From assembly GCA_963742305.1 (NCBI GenBank), contig CAVULN010000023.1, forward strand, positions 62,001-126,000: a stretch of 64,000 nt of DNA, in the 5' to 3' direction. The notes under the pieces were generated by a model that saw nothing but the letters and a program-made list of their open reading frames with translations, ran no database searches and was not told the origin of the DNA. A program made the position numbers and the translations under genes. Origin of the DNA: Roseiarcus sp963742305 (GTDB taxonomy: Bacteria; Pseudomonadota; Alphaproteobacteria; Rhizobiales; Beijerinckiaceae). Below, piece after piece: positions 8,269-16,388 of this stretch; positions within the stretch are counted from its first letter, which is position 1, and each line of letters begins with the position of its first letter.

Positions 8269-8487
8269 GTGATGAGGGAAAGCGACCTGCAATACCGAAC
8301 CGCCCGCCTTAGGCGCAAGATCGATGGCGCGCTGAAAAACCGTCCGGAGCTGAAGCACGCCGTAAATGACGTTGCATTGAGGCAGCCCGCAAACGCTTCT
8401 CTCGAGCAGGTGCAAGCCAATTTGCAGGAGCGCGCGCGGGCCATAATCGAGGCCAAACCGGAGCTTGACGGCTATTTCGACGCATGA
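8269..8487 (+). CDS. Small helical hypothetical protein
   Basis: A 72-aa charged protein, predicted largely helical ('LRRKIDGALKNRPELKH', 'LEQVQANLQERARAIIEAK'). It has no membrane segment and no recognised domain. AGGACGC lies upstream of tandem ATG codons. It lies between the decayed transposase and other small ORFs and reads in a clean frame with plausible codon use. Function unknown; it may be a cargo or neighbour gene of the mobile region. Confidence 0.45.
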   Translation: MMRESDLQYRTARLRRKIDGALKNRPELKHAVNDVALRQPANASLEQVQANLQERARAIIEAKPELDGYFDA

Positions 8488-8672
8488 GTGCAGACAGGCG
8501 CCCGTCAGGCGCGACGGCGCTAGCGGATTTTCCGCTCATGTCGCATCGTGTCCTGCGGCGGCGAGGTAGTTTGCGGGCTGCGTACGTCGCGCCTGATGCT
8601 GCGCCGACCCCAATAAGCCCCGCCGTCATCAAAGGCCGCGAATCGAAAAAACGGCCAGACGCCGGCATGCTT

Positions 8673-8909
8673 TCAGACCCGCTCGGCGTACGGGGGAACC
8701 TCTACTAATGTTCCAATTAATCGTAACAGAGCTTGCTGCTCAGGCCCCGCTGGCTCCCTTAAGAAGGAGCCCAGCTCGATATGCGACAAACGGCCTCCGG
8801 ACGGCGCGTTCGGTTGATGGACGATGAATGCGTGCCCGTTCGCCGGCTCTCGCCCAAGGAACCAAGTATCCCCGTTCGGGCTACGGTACAGCTCTCGCCG
8901 ATCTGACAT
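8673..8909 (-). CDS. Small conserved hypothetical protein
   Basis: A 78-aa protein beginning 'MSDRRELYRSPNGDTWFLGR' with 'AFIVHQPNAPSGGRLSHIELGSFL' in the middle, a pattern I recognise from small hypothetical proteins of rhizobial accessory regions. I chose the ATG at 8909 rather than a longer in-frame start at 9017 because GGGAG precedes it and the upstream residues look non-coding. No catalytic motif; function unknown. Confidence 0.6.
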   Translation of the reverse strand: MSDRRELYRSPNGDTWFLGREPANGHAFIVHQPNAPSGGRLSHIELGSFLREPAGPEQQALLRLIGTLVEVPPYAERV

Positions 8910-9657
8910 GTTCGGGCTCCCTGCTCGCCGATTTCGCATAGCATGAGGCGATGCCATCCGCGATCTTCTCGCTGAGATCGGCGTCCCGGAACGCCAGAGG
9001 AGCTCACGCGGGATCAATGAGGCCCTTGAGGTGCGCGAGCTTAGCTAGGCGGCGCGACCAAGCGTCATTTGAGCCGCAGAGCCAGGCGTGCGCGCTGTTC
9101 ACGATCGAGCCGAAGAAAGGCTTGGAAAACGAGCTCGACGGGGTCCGCATGCTGCTCGGTCACGATCAACGGGTGCGAGGAGCTGCGTCTGCGGCCGAGA
9201 TCTCCCGAGCCGAACAACATGCCTGGTCGGAATGGGCCGACGCGCGGAAAATCAGTCCAGAAGCGCATGGGCTTACAGTCACGCGCGGGTAAGGCGGAAT
9301 TGCGTACGATCGAGCTTAGCCTGCAATTGAGCAAGATTTTCCATTTGCGGCTTCCCTCCGTCCCTGGCCAAAACAGAGCCGTTGCTCTCCGAGTGTCATC
9401 GCGCGAACGCGAGCCCCCGAGGTTTTGCCGAATTCTGAGCACGAACGAACCGCTTGCTTAACACTCGGAAGAGCGCCGTTCGGTCAGTCGCAGTGACCCC
9501 AGGAATCGCGAGATGTCGAAGGCCGGCGATGTGCGTCTCGCTGAAAAAAGTATCCAAATCCATCTTCGATCCCGTTCTATGTTCAACACGGCGATCTTGA
9601 TAGCTGACCGACGATCCCCGTACGATCCACGTGTCTGCGCCGCACAGGTCGCAATCG
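8910..9657. other. Accessory stretch without a confident gene
   Basis: Several short frames are open on both strands. The most protein-like is a 55-codon minus-strand ORF (9396-9563, starting 'MDLDTFFSETHIAGLRHL'), with only a weak GGGA before it. No known motif was found. The region is of lower GC than the flanking core genes, consistent with transferred or decaying DNA. Confidence 0.3.
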
Positions 9658-9987
9658 TCATGCGACCCTGGGTCGCATCTGGAAATTCGTCTTACGTGGC
9701 GTCCCTGGGCGGCTTGACGGGTGCGCAATCAGGGTGTGCTTTTTGCAGTAGGAGGCCTCGGAGGGGCACGCAGAACCGCAGAAGCGGAATGTTTCGAAAT
9801 GTTGCGGATCGCCGATCGGCCAGCGGCACATGCTGGGCCGTAGCTGCATGAATTTAACCGAAACCACCACCGGCGCCGAACTATCGCGAGATTTCTGACT
9901 GACTATCACGTGCGGTGCGGACTCCCGACCGCCACTGAAACCATTATTGCATGCGAGTCCTTTAGTAGACTTCTCGATTTTCGCCAT
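9658..9987 (-). CDS. GcrA C-terminal-domain-like small protein
   Basis: A 109-aa ORF whose second half contains 'CRWPIGDPQHFETFRFCG' and 'SEASYCKKHTLIAH'. This matches the conserved Cys/His C-terminal region of GcrA-type cell-cycle regulators (C-x-WPIGDP ... FCG ... YC-x-x-H). The N-terminal helix-turn-helix domain of true GcrA is missing; residues 1-46 look unstructured. AAGGA lies 7 nt before the ATG at 9987, while an internal Met at 9849 would give a 63-aa domain-only form without a Shine-Dalgarno sequence. It may be a truncated paralogue or a phage/accessory regulator; its role is unknown. Confidence 0.6.
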   Translation of the reverse strand: MAKIEKSTKGLACNNGFSGGRESAPHVIVSQKSRDSSAPVVVSVKFMQLRPSMCRWPIGDPQHFETFRFCGSACPSEASYCKKHTLIAHPSSRPGTPRKTNFQMRPRVA

Positions 9988-10120
9988 CTTAAATCCTTGA
10001 GGGTGCCGGAAAGATTTGGCTGCGATTGCGATTTTTTTAGGGCTTGATTATCGACGGGAGTAGTTAAACTGTCTCGGTTGTGGGCACGGCGGATAAAATT
10101 CTTGTCGAAGCCAGCCTCAA

Positions 10121-10396
10121 GTAGCACAGGAGCATTCTTCCGAAACGACGGCCCCACATTGGCCCTATGAGACTGAGGCGCAGCGTGAGCTTGAGCGCTA
10201 CACCAGATCAATCCCGCCTCTCTGCGGCGAGCGGCGCGAAGCGAAGCGTCTGCTCAACGCCAAAAAACCCGGGGCGGTTCAAACCGCATACGGCCACGAT
10301 ATTGACGCCTATTGCCGCCGCCACTTTGCAGCGGACGAGGAGCCGAGCCTCACCCAATACCGTTCATATCGGCCATTCAACCGGCGGCGGCGATAA
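10121..10396 (+). pseudogene. Coding remnant without a start codon
   Basis: An open frame with protein-like composition ('YETEAQRELERYTRSIPPL', 'GAVQTAYGHDIDAYCRRHF') ending at TAA 10396. The frame opens at 10097 and contains no ATG, GTG or TTG in a usable place, so it is probably the 3' part of a gene whose 5' end was lost or shifted. No family recognised. Confidence 0.35.
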
Positions 10397-10891
10397 CCCG
10401 CCATGTTGCGAAATGCGGAAAGGGCCGCGTTTCGAAGGCTCTACTGATCAGCGCGATCACGCTCCCGTTCTTCGGCTTCGTCTCGGAAGGCGTCCTGGCG
10501 GAAATGGCGGCGCCAGAGATGCGGCCATCACGCAACTGCGGACAGCGCAAGGCGTTGGCGACCGTGAGACCGCCATCCCGCGACTTTCGAAACCGGCTTG
10601 ATCCGGCCGGCCAGATGTTACCTCGCTCACCCCCGTTCCGCCAGGCGGGCCGCATGGCGGGCCCATCGCGCGCGGCACATCCAAAATTGACAATCGGATT
10701 CCCGTGGGCAAGTTTGAACGAGCGACGAGGTTGGGGACCCCGCCGCTCGATGACGCAAGAGCCAGGCATGGTTTCCGTGTCGATTCGAGGGCGATTGCGG
10801 AGAGATTGTCCATGATGGAACGCCTGCGCGGCGTCGAACCGGAGGCGAGCGCCGGCCGGATCGCCGGGACGCCGTCGAGCGGCTAGGGCCA
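10397..10891. other. Non-coding or unassignable stretch before the Mrp operon
   Basis: Overlapping frames are open on both strands, but none has a family motif or a good ribosome-binding site. The promoter of the Mrp operon should be within the last 200 bases. No palindrome or riboswitch-like element stands out. Confidence 0.3.
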
Positions 10892-11365
10892 ATGGCGCGA
10901 ACAGCAACGGTCCGCTTTGTCTGGCTCCTCCTTCTCTGGTTCGCGATCTCGGGCCTGAACCTCAAGGACCTGCCCGTCGCTTTCGCGGCCGCCGCCTTTG
11001 CGACCTGGATCAGCCTGCGCACCCTGCCGCGGTTGCGGGCGAGGCCGCGGCTGATCGGCGCCGCCGTCTTCGCGCTCGATTTCGTGAAAGTCTCGGCCCT
11101 GTCCGGAATGGACGTGGCGGGTCGCGCGCTTCGCCCCGATCCCGACCTCAGGCCCGGGTTCGTCAAGGCGCCGCTCAGCCTTCGTCCGGGCAACGCCCGC
11201 GAATCCTTTCTCGCTTTCGCCAGCCTTCTGCCTGGCACACTGCCGACCGGCGTCGAGGCGTCGGACCCTCAGGCGCTGATTCTGCACGGGCTCGATGTCC
11301 GCCAGCCGATCGTCGAGGATCTCCTGGCCGAGGAGGCCCTGTTCGTCCGGGCTCTCGCCCCGTGA
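10892..11365 (+). CDS. mnhE: Mrp/Mnh cation:proton antiporter subunit E
   Basis: 157-aa MnhE family membrane protein of the multisubunit Na+(K+)/H+ antiporter. It has two N-terminal hydrophobic segments ('FVWLLLLWFAISGLNL', 'LPVAFAAAAFATWISL'), a third at about residues 58-75, then a cytoplasmic domain with the family pattern 'SFLAFASLLPGTLPTG' and 'ALILHGLDV'. It is the first gene of the cluster and ends in a GTGA overlap with the next gene. Canonical operons run A-B-C-D-E-F-G, but here E, F and G come first. Confidence 0.93.
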   Translation: MARTATVRFVWLLLLWFAISGLNLKDLPVAFAAAAFATWISLRTLPRLRARPRLIGAAVFALDFVKVSALSGMDVAGRALRPDPDLRPGFVKAPLSLRPGNARESFLAFASLLPGTLPTGVEASDPQALILHGLDVRQPIVEDLLAEEALFVRALAP

Positions 11366-11619
11366 CCGATTTCCTGTTCATCGCCGCAGGCCTTATCCTC
11401 GTCACCGTCGCCGCCGGGCTCGTCCGGGTGCTCCGGGGCCCAAGGGAGGTCGACCGGATGATGGCGGTGCAACTCCTGGGGACGGGCGGGATCGCGGCTC
11501 TCCTGCTTGTGGCCTCCGCGAGCGGGGTTGCGGGAGTTGAGGATGTGGCGCTCGGTCTCGCATTGCTCGCCGCTTTCGCCTCCATCGCCTTCGCCAATGG
11601 CGCGGTCGGCAAGCCGTGA
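11362..11619 (+). CDS. mnhF: Mrp/Mnh antiporter subunit F
   Basis: An 85-aa, three-helix membrane protein with the MrpF core 'VRVLRGPREVDRMMAVQLLG' (about residues 22-41), followed by two hydrophobic helices. The GTG start overlaps the mnhE stop by 4 nt (GTGA). It is needed for assembly and ion exchange of the complex in characterised Mrp systems. Confidence 0.93.
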   Translation: MTDFLFIAAGLILVTVAAGLVRVLRGPREVDRMMAVQLLGTGGIAALLLVASASGVAGVEDVALGLALLAAFASIAFANGAVGKP

Positions 11620-11909
11620 GCCTCGCGCTCGACATTTACAGCGCGGTGGCGATCTCGGTCGGCTTCTTCTTCTTCGTGGCCGGGACGGCCGCGCTGCTGC
11701 GGTTTCCCGATTCCTTGACCCGTCTCCATGCGCTGACCAAAGCCGACAATCTCGGGCTTGGCTTTGTTGTCCTGGGTCTCCTGCCGAGGGCCGGGGGTCT
11801 TCTCGCCGCGGCGAAGCTCGTGATCCTGTGGGGACTCGTGCAGCTCTCGAGCGCCGCGGTCGCGCAGATGATCGGGGGCGCCCTGCGCCGTCGGGGGACG
11901 CTCGAGTGA
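11616..11909 (+). CDS. mnhG: Mrp/Mnh antiporter subunit G
   Basis: A 97-aa protein with three transmembrane helices and the MrpG signature 'LLRFPDSLTRLHALTKADNL' (about residues 27-46). GTG start in a GTGA overlap with mnhF. The C-terminus runs 'IGGALRRRGTLE' and ends in another GTGA overlap with the following MrpA-tail/MnhB fusion. Confidence 0.93.
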   Translation: MSLALDIYSAVAISVGFFFFVAGTAALLRFPDSLTRLHALTKADNLGLGFVVLGLLPRAGGLLAAAKLVILWGLVQLSSAAVAQMIGGALRRRGTLE

Positions 11910-12850
11910 GCCTTTATGCCGCCTTCGATCTTTGCCTCGCGTTCACGGCGGTCGGCGTCGCCGGCTGGACGATCTTCGCGCGCGAACTCTATGGCGCGGT
12001 CGTCGGCTACGTCGCCTATGGGCTCCTGCTCGCCATCGTCTGGATCCGCCTGCTCGCGCCGGACGTGGCGTTGACGGAAGCCGCGATCGGCGGCGGCGCG
12101 ACCGGCGTTCTGCTGGTGACGGCGGGTTCCCGCCTGAGCGCGGCCAAGGGCGAGGCCAGGGGCGACCGGCCGGGACCGGCCCAGAAAGCGCTCGCCGCGA
12201 TCCTCTGCCTCGGCGTCGCGGCGGCGCTCGCGACCGCGGTCCTGACTTTGCCCGGCGAGGCCCCAACGCTCGCGCCGCAGGCCGCGGCGGGGCTCCCCGC
12301 CGCCGGGCTCGGCAATCCGGTGACGGCGGTGCTGATCGTCTATCGCGCGTTCGACACGATGCTCGAAAAGGCGGTGCTGGCGCTGGCCGTGCTCGGTGTG
12401 TGGTCGGTTGCGGCGGACCGGGCGTGGGGCGGCCGGCCCGCGCCGCTCGGGGTCGATCAGCCGGACCCGGCGCTCGTTTTTCTCGCGCGGATTCTGGCGC
12501 CGGTGGGCGCGCTCATCGGCCTGCATATCTTCTGGGTCAGCGCGGACGAGCCGGGCGGGGCGTTCCAGGCCGGCGCCATCCTCGCCGCCATGGCCATCAT
12601 ACTGATGATGGCGCGGCTCGCCGAGCCGCCGCCAGCAGCCTCGCGGCGGCTGCGCTCAACGCTTGTCGCCGGGCTTGCGGTCTTTGTCATTGTCGCCCTG
12701 CTCGGGCCGCTGATGGGCGGCGCCTACCTCTCCTATCCGGCGGGATTCGTGAAGCCGGTAATCCTGTTCGTTGAGGCGTTCATGCTTCTCTCGATCGCGG
12801 CGTCGATCCCGATGCTGATCGCCGGCCCCCCGCGCGGAGGGACTTCATGA
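11906..12850 (+). CDS. mnhB: MrpA C-terminal (DUF4040/MbhD-type) domain fused to MnhB
   Basis: A 314-aa membrane protein from a GTG start at 11906 (GTGA overlap with mnhG); a longer upstream open frame is antisense-like and not used. Residues ~1-75 are a DUF4040-type three-helix unit ('GAVVGYVAYGLLLAIVWIRL', 'APDVALTEAAIGGG') that normally forms the C-terminal part of MrpA. Residues ~180-310 are MnhB ('ILAPVGALIGLHIFWVSADE', 'PGGAFQAGAILAAMAIIL'). MrpA is therefore split here, with its tail joined to MnhB and its ND5-like body possibly replaced by the last gene of the cluster. Confidence 0.88.
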   Translation: MSLYAAFDLCLAFTAVGVAGWTIFARELYGAVVGYVAYGLLLAIVWIRLLAPDVALTEAAIGGGATGVLLVTAGSRLSAAKGEARGDRPGPAQKALAAILCLGVAAALATAVLTLPGEAPTLAPQAAAGLPAAGLGNPVTAVLIVYRAFDTMLEKAVLALAVLGVWSVAADRAWGGRPAPLGVDQPDPALVFLARILAPVGALIGLHIFWVSADEPGGAFQAGAILAAMAIILMMARLAEPPPAASRRLRSTLVAGLAVFVIVALLGPLMGGAYLSYPAGFVKPVILFVEAFMLLSIAASIPMLIAGPPRGGTS

Positions 12851-13185
12851 ACGCCTCCGCCATCGCGGGGGTGGCCGGCTCGGCGCTGGTCGGGGTCGGC
12901 CTCTACGGGCTCCTCGTGTCGCCCGAGGCGCTGCGCAAGATTTTGGCCTTCAGCGTGCTGGGCAGCGGGGTGTTTCTGCTGTTCGGCGTGATCGCCCGGC
13001 GCGGCGCGGGCGCGGGCTTTCACTCCGACCCGATTCCGCAGGCGCTCGTCATTACCGGCATCGTTGTGGCGTTCGCGGCCAACGCCATCGCGGTCGCGCT
13101 GAGCCTTCGGCTTCAGGAGGCGGCCGGGCAGGCGGCGCTCGACCCCGAAGTCTGGAGCGAGGAACCCAAAGGCGGCGAGGGCTGA
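12847..13185 (+). CDS. mnhC: Mrp/Mnh antiporter subunit C (NuoK-like)
   Basis: A 112-aa NuoK/MrpC homologue with three transmembrane helices. It contains the family segments 'GLYGLLVSPEALRKILAFSV' and 'DPIPQALVITGIVVAFAANA' (the conserved DP-x-x-QALVLTAIVI-like motif). ATGA overlap with the preceding gene and TGATG overlap with the following one. Confidence 0.93.
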   Translation: MNASAIAGVAGSALVGVGLYGLLVSPEALRKILAFSVLGSGVFLLFGVIARRGAGAGFHSDPIPQALVITGIVVAFAANAIAVALSLRLQEAAGQAALDPEVWSEEPKGGEG

Positions 13186-14690
13186 TGCCGCCCGAGCCCG
13201 CGACCACGGCCGGCGGGTTGCTGCTCGTTCCGGCGATCCTTACGCCCATCGCCGGAATGATCCTCTCCTTCGTGCTCGGGGGGCGCTGGGCCGGGCGGGT
13301 CGCGCTGGCGATGTCGCCGGTATGGCTCGCGATCGTCCTCGCCATCGCCGTTATCGTGTGGCGAAGCGGCACGCCGGTCGTCTATGTGGTGGGCGCCGTT
13401 GCGCCGCCGCTCGGCATCGCGCTCGAAGCGGACGGGATTTCGGCGGCGATGCTCGTCGTGACTGCGCTGATCCTTCCCGCCGCCTGCCTGTTCGCGCGTG
13501 ACGACTTCGCCGGGCCTGGACGCGGGGAAGCGCGCGGCTCGCTCGTCTTCTGGATCATGCTGCAGGCGATCGGGGCGGCCCTGAGCCTTCTGTTCCTCGG
13601 ACGCGACCTCTTCAACCTCTATGTCGGCGTCGAGCTTCTGACCTTTGCGGCGGCGCCGCTCGTTTGCGTGAAGGGCAGTCCCGAGACGCTCGCCGCGGCG
13701 CTGCGCTACCTCCTGTTCGCGCTCATCGGCTCGGCCTTCTATCTCCTGGGCGTCGCGCTCCTCTACGGGACCTACGGGACGCTTGACATTCCGCTATTGG
13801 CTGAGCGCGTCCGGTCCGTCCCCTCCGTCTGGCTCGCAGCCGCTCTGATGACGACAGGAATGATGGCCAAGACGGCGCTCTTTCCGCTGCATCTCTGGTT
13901 GCCGCCGGCCCACGCCAACGCGCCGCCCGCGGCGAGCGCGGTTCTCTCCGGCCTCGTGGTGAAGGGCTCGTTCTTCGTCATCGTCCGGCTCTGGTTCGAC
14001 ATGCTGCCGGGCCTGCCGCTCGGCGCGCCGGGCGCGTTCGCGGGCCTGCTCGGCTCGGCCGCCATCCTGTTCGGCGGCGTGCTGGCGCTGCGTCAGGAGC
14101 GGCTGAAGCTTCTCGTCGCCTATTCGACCATCGCGCAGATCGGCTACCTCTTCCTGATCTTTCCGCTTGGCGCCGGCGCCTACGCCTGGAGCGCCGACGG
14201 CTGGGCGGGCGGCTTCATGCAGGTATTCGCCCACGCCTTCGCCAAGGCCGCGATGTTTCTCTCCGCAGGCCTGATCGCTGAGGCGCTGGGCCACGATCGG
14301 CTCGCGGGCTTTGCGGGAATAGGCCGCGCCATGCCGATGACGCTCTCTGCGCTCGGGCTCGCCGGGCTGTCGCTGACGGGGCTGCCGCCGAGCGGGGGCT
14401 TCGCCGCCAAATGGCTTTATCTGCGCGCATCCGTCGCCGCGGGGCAGTGGCTGTGGGTCGCGGTGATCCTTGCCGGCGGCCTGCTCGCGGCTGCTTATGT
14501 CTTTCGTATCCTCACGCCCGCGCTCTATGGCGAGCGGGCCGAACTCGCCGTACGCCCGCGCCTCGGCAGGCAGGCGATCGCTTTGGCGCTGGCCCTCGCC
14601 GCCATTGGCCTCGGCTTCGCGCCGCAGGCCTTCTTCGATTTCCTCGAGATCGGCCGCCCGGCCCTCGCCGCCTGGGCCTCGCCCGCATGA
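13185..14690 (+). CDS. mnhD: Mrp/Mnh antiporter subunit D (proton-translocating, ND2/ND4-like)
   Basis: A 501-aa proton_antipo_M family protein with about 14 transmembrane helices. Conserved channel motifs are present: the Glu-bearing 'LYVGVELLTFAAAPLVCVKG', 'MAKTALFPLHLWLPPAHANA', 'AASAVLSGLVVKGSFF' with its Lys, and 'LVAYSTIAQIGYLFL'. These residues line the proton path in complex I antiporter-like subunits. It sits between mnhC and the second antiporter-like gene, with overlaps at both ends. Confidence 0.92.
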   Translation: MPPEPATTAGGLLLVPAILTPIAGMILSFVLGGRWAGRVALAMSPVWLAIVLAIAVIVWRSGTPVVYVVGAVAPPLGIALEADGISAAMLVVTALILPAACLFARDDFAGPGRGEARGSLVFWIMLQAIGAALSLLFLGRDLFNLYVGVELLTFAAAPLVCVKGSPETLAAALRYLLFALIGSAFYLLGVALLYGTYGTLDIPLLAERVRSVPSVWLAAALMTTGMMAKTALFPLHLWLPPAHANAPPAASAVLSGLVVKGSFFVIVRLWFDMLPGLPLGAPGAFAGLLGSAAILFGGVLALRQERLKLLVAYSTIAQIGYLFLIFPLGAGAYAWSADGWAGGFMQVFAHAFAKAAMFLSAGLIAEALGHDRLAGFAGIGRAMPMTLSALGLAGLSLTGLPPSGGFAAKWLYLRASVAAGQWLWVAVILAGGLLAAAYVFRILTPALYGERAELAVRPRLGRQAIALALALAAIGLGFAPQAFFDFLEIGRPALAAWASPA

Positions 14691-16357
14691 TCCCGACCAG
14701 CGAGCCCCTAGGCGAATTCCTCCTGTGGGCGACGGTCGCGGCGCCGGCGGTTCTGCTCGCGCTTTCGCTGTTTCGCCGCCTGCGCCGATGGGCGCTTGCG
14801 TGGCAATGGATCGCGCCCGTTCCCGGGCTCGCGGCGGCTCTGTTCGTGCTGAGCGCCGGGCCGGTCGCGGTCGACACGCCGGTCCTGCATCTTTGGCTCG
14901 CGCTCGATGGCGCCGGGGCGCTCCTGCTCGCTGCCGCCGCGCTTCTGTGGATCGTCGTCGGCGCCGGCGTGTTCGCCTCGGGCGAGGCGGGTCTGGACCA
15001 GCGCTTCGCCTTCTCCTGGCTGCTCACGATGGCCGGGAGCCTCGGCGTGTTCGTCGCCGGCGCCCTGCCGTCGTTCTATTTCTTCTACGCGCTGGTCAGC
15101 ATCCCGGCTTACGGCATGATCGTGACCGACGAGCGCGCGGAGACGCGCCGCGTCGGCGCGATCTATATGGCCTTCGCCATTCTCGGCGAGGCGTTTCTGC
15201 TTCTCGCCTTCGTGATGCTCTCGGCGGGTGGACAGAGCGGGAGCGTGCGGATCGACGAAGTCATGTCCGTATTGCCGGCAATGCCATCACGAAACACGAT
15301 CATCGCGCTCGTCGTGATCGGCTTCGGCATGAAGATGGCGCTCGCGCCCATGAACGGCTGGATGCCGCTCTCCTACGCGACCGGCCCGATCCCGGCGGCG
15401 GCGGTGCTGAGCGGGGCGGCGGTGAAGGCGGCCGTCATCGGCCTCATCCGCTTCCTGCCCTTCGGCGCCGGACTGCCGGAATGGAGCGCGGTTCTGATGG
15501 CGTTCGGATTCGTCTCCGCCTTTTACGGCGCCGTCATCGGTCTGGCTCAGCGCGACCCGCGCGCGCTTCTCGGCTATTCCAGCATCAGCCAGATGGGAGT
15601 GATTGCGGTCGCGCTCGGCGCGGCGCTCGCCTCCGCCGATCCGGACGCGCCCGCTAAGATTGCCTTCTACGGGGCGAACCACGTGCTGGTGAAAGGCGCG
15701 CTGTTCCTTGCGATTGGCGCCTTTGCGGCCGGCGCGGGCCGGCGCCCGGCGCTCGTCGTCATCGCCGCCGCGCTCGCCTTGAGCCTCGCGGGCCTGCCGT
15801 TCACCGGCGGAGCGCTGGCGAAGGAGGCAATCAAGGATTCCCTTGGCTATGGCCTCGCGGGCCAGCTCGCGAACCTGTCGTCGGCCGCGAGCGCGCTTTT
15901 GATGCTGCGTTTCATCATGCTGCTGCGCACGCGCTTGCCGGAGGAAGAAGGCGTCCTATCCGGCGCTCCCCTCCATCGCCTTTGGCCGTTGATCGCGCTT
16001 GGCGCGATCTTTTTGCCCTGGCTCCTCCGTCCGGCGATCGGCGGCTTCAGCGATGCGCTCAGTCTCGACAAAATCTGGGACGGACTTTGGCCGATCCTGC
16101 TCGGGAGCTTGGTCTTCGCCGCCCTTGTCGCGAGCCGTCGGCCTCTCCCTGCGATCCCTGAAGGCGACACGATCGGCCTCTTCGAGGCGGCCTTTCGCGG
16201 ATTGCTCCGATGCGGCGCCGCCTTCGATCGGGTGGATTCAACGTTCCGCCAATGGCCGGCAGCGAGTCTCGCGCTGGTCGCCATCGCGCTTGCCCTCGCA
16301 GCGTTGGGCGTCTATTCGGGCTGGCCGATCGAGCTTGGGCAAGCGTCGGCCAATTGA
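14687..16357 (+). CDS. Second antiporter-like subunit (MrpA N-terminal/HyfB-like)
   Basis: A 556-aa polytopic proton_antipo_M protein starting in an ATGA overlap with mnhD. It has 'FGMKMALAPMNGWMPLSYAT' and 'LSGAAVKAAVIGLIRFLPFG' (Lys-containing helices), 'LLGYSSISQMGVIAV', and 'HVLVKGALFLAIGAF'. It lacks the C-terminal DUF4040 part of a full MrpA, which is fused to MnhB upstream, so it may supply the ND5-like half of MrpA. It is shorter than a full MrpA (~800 aa) and closer in size to ND4/HyfB-type subunits. The assignment to the A position is inference. Confidence 0.82.
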   Translation: MIPTSEPLGEFLLWATVAAPAVLLALSLFRRLRRWALAWQWIAPVPGLAAALFVLSAGPVAVDTPVLHLWLALDGAGALLLAAAALLWIVVGAGVFASGEAGLDQRFAFSWLLTMAGSLGVFVAGALPSFYFFYALVSIPAYGMIVTDERAETRRVGAIYMAFAILGEAFLLLAFVMLSAGGQSGSVRIDEVMSVLPAMPSRNTIIALVVIGFGMKMALAPMNGWMPLSYATGPIPAAAVLSGAAVKAAVIGLIRFLPFGAGLPEWSAVLMAFGFVSAFYGAVIGLAQRDPRALLGYSSISQMGVIAVALGAALASADPDAPAKIAFYGANHVLVKGALFLAIGAFAAGAGRRPALVVIAAALALSLAGLPFTGGALAKEAIKDSLGYGLAGQLANLSSAASALLMLRFIMLLRTRLPEEEGVLSGAPLHRLWPLIALGAIFLPWLLRPAIGGFSDALSLDKIWDGLWPILLGSLVFAALVASRRPLPAIPEGDTIGLFEAAFRGLLRCGAAFDRVDSTFRQWPAASLALVAIALALAALGVYSGWPIELGQASAN

Positions 16358-16388
16358 TGATTCGCGCGCGATCACTGGGGCTTTTTGC

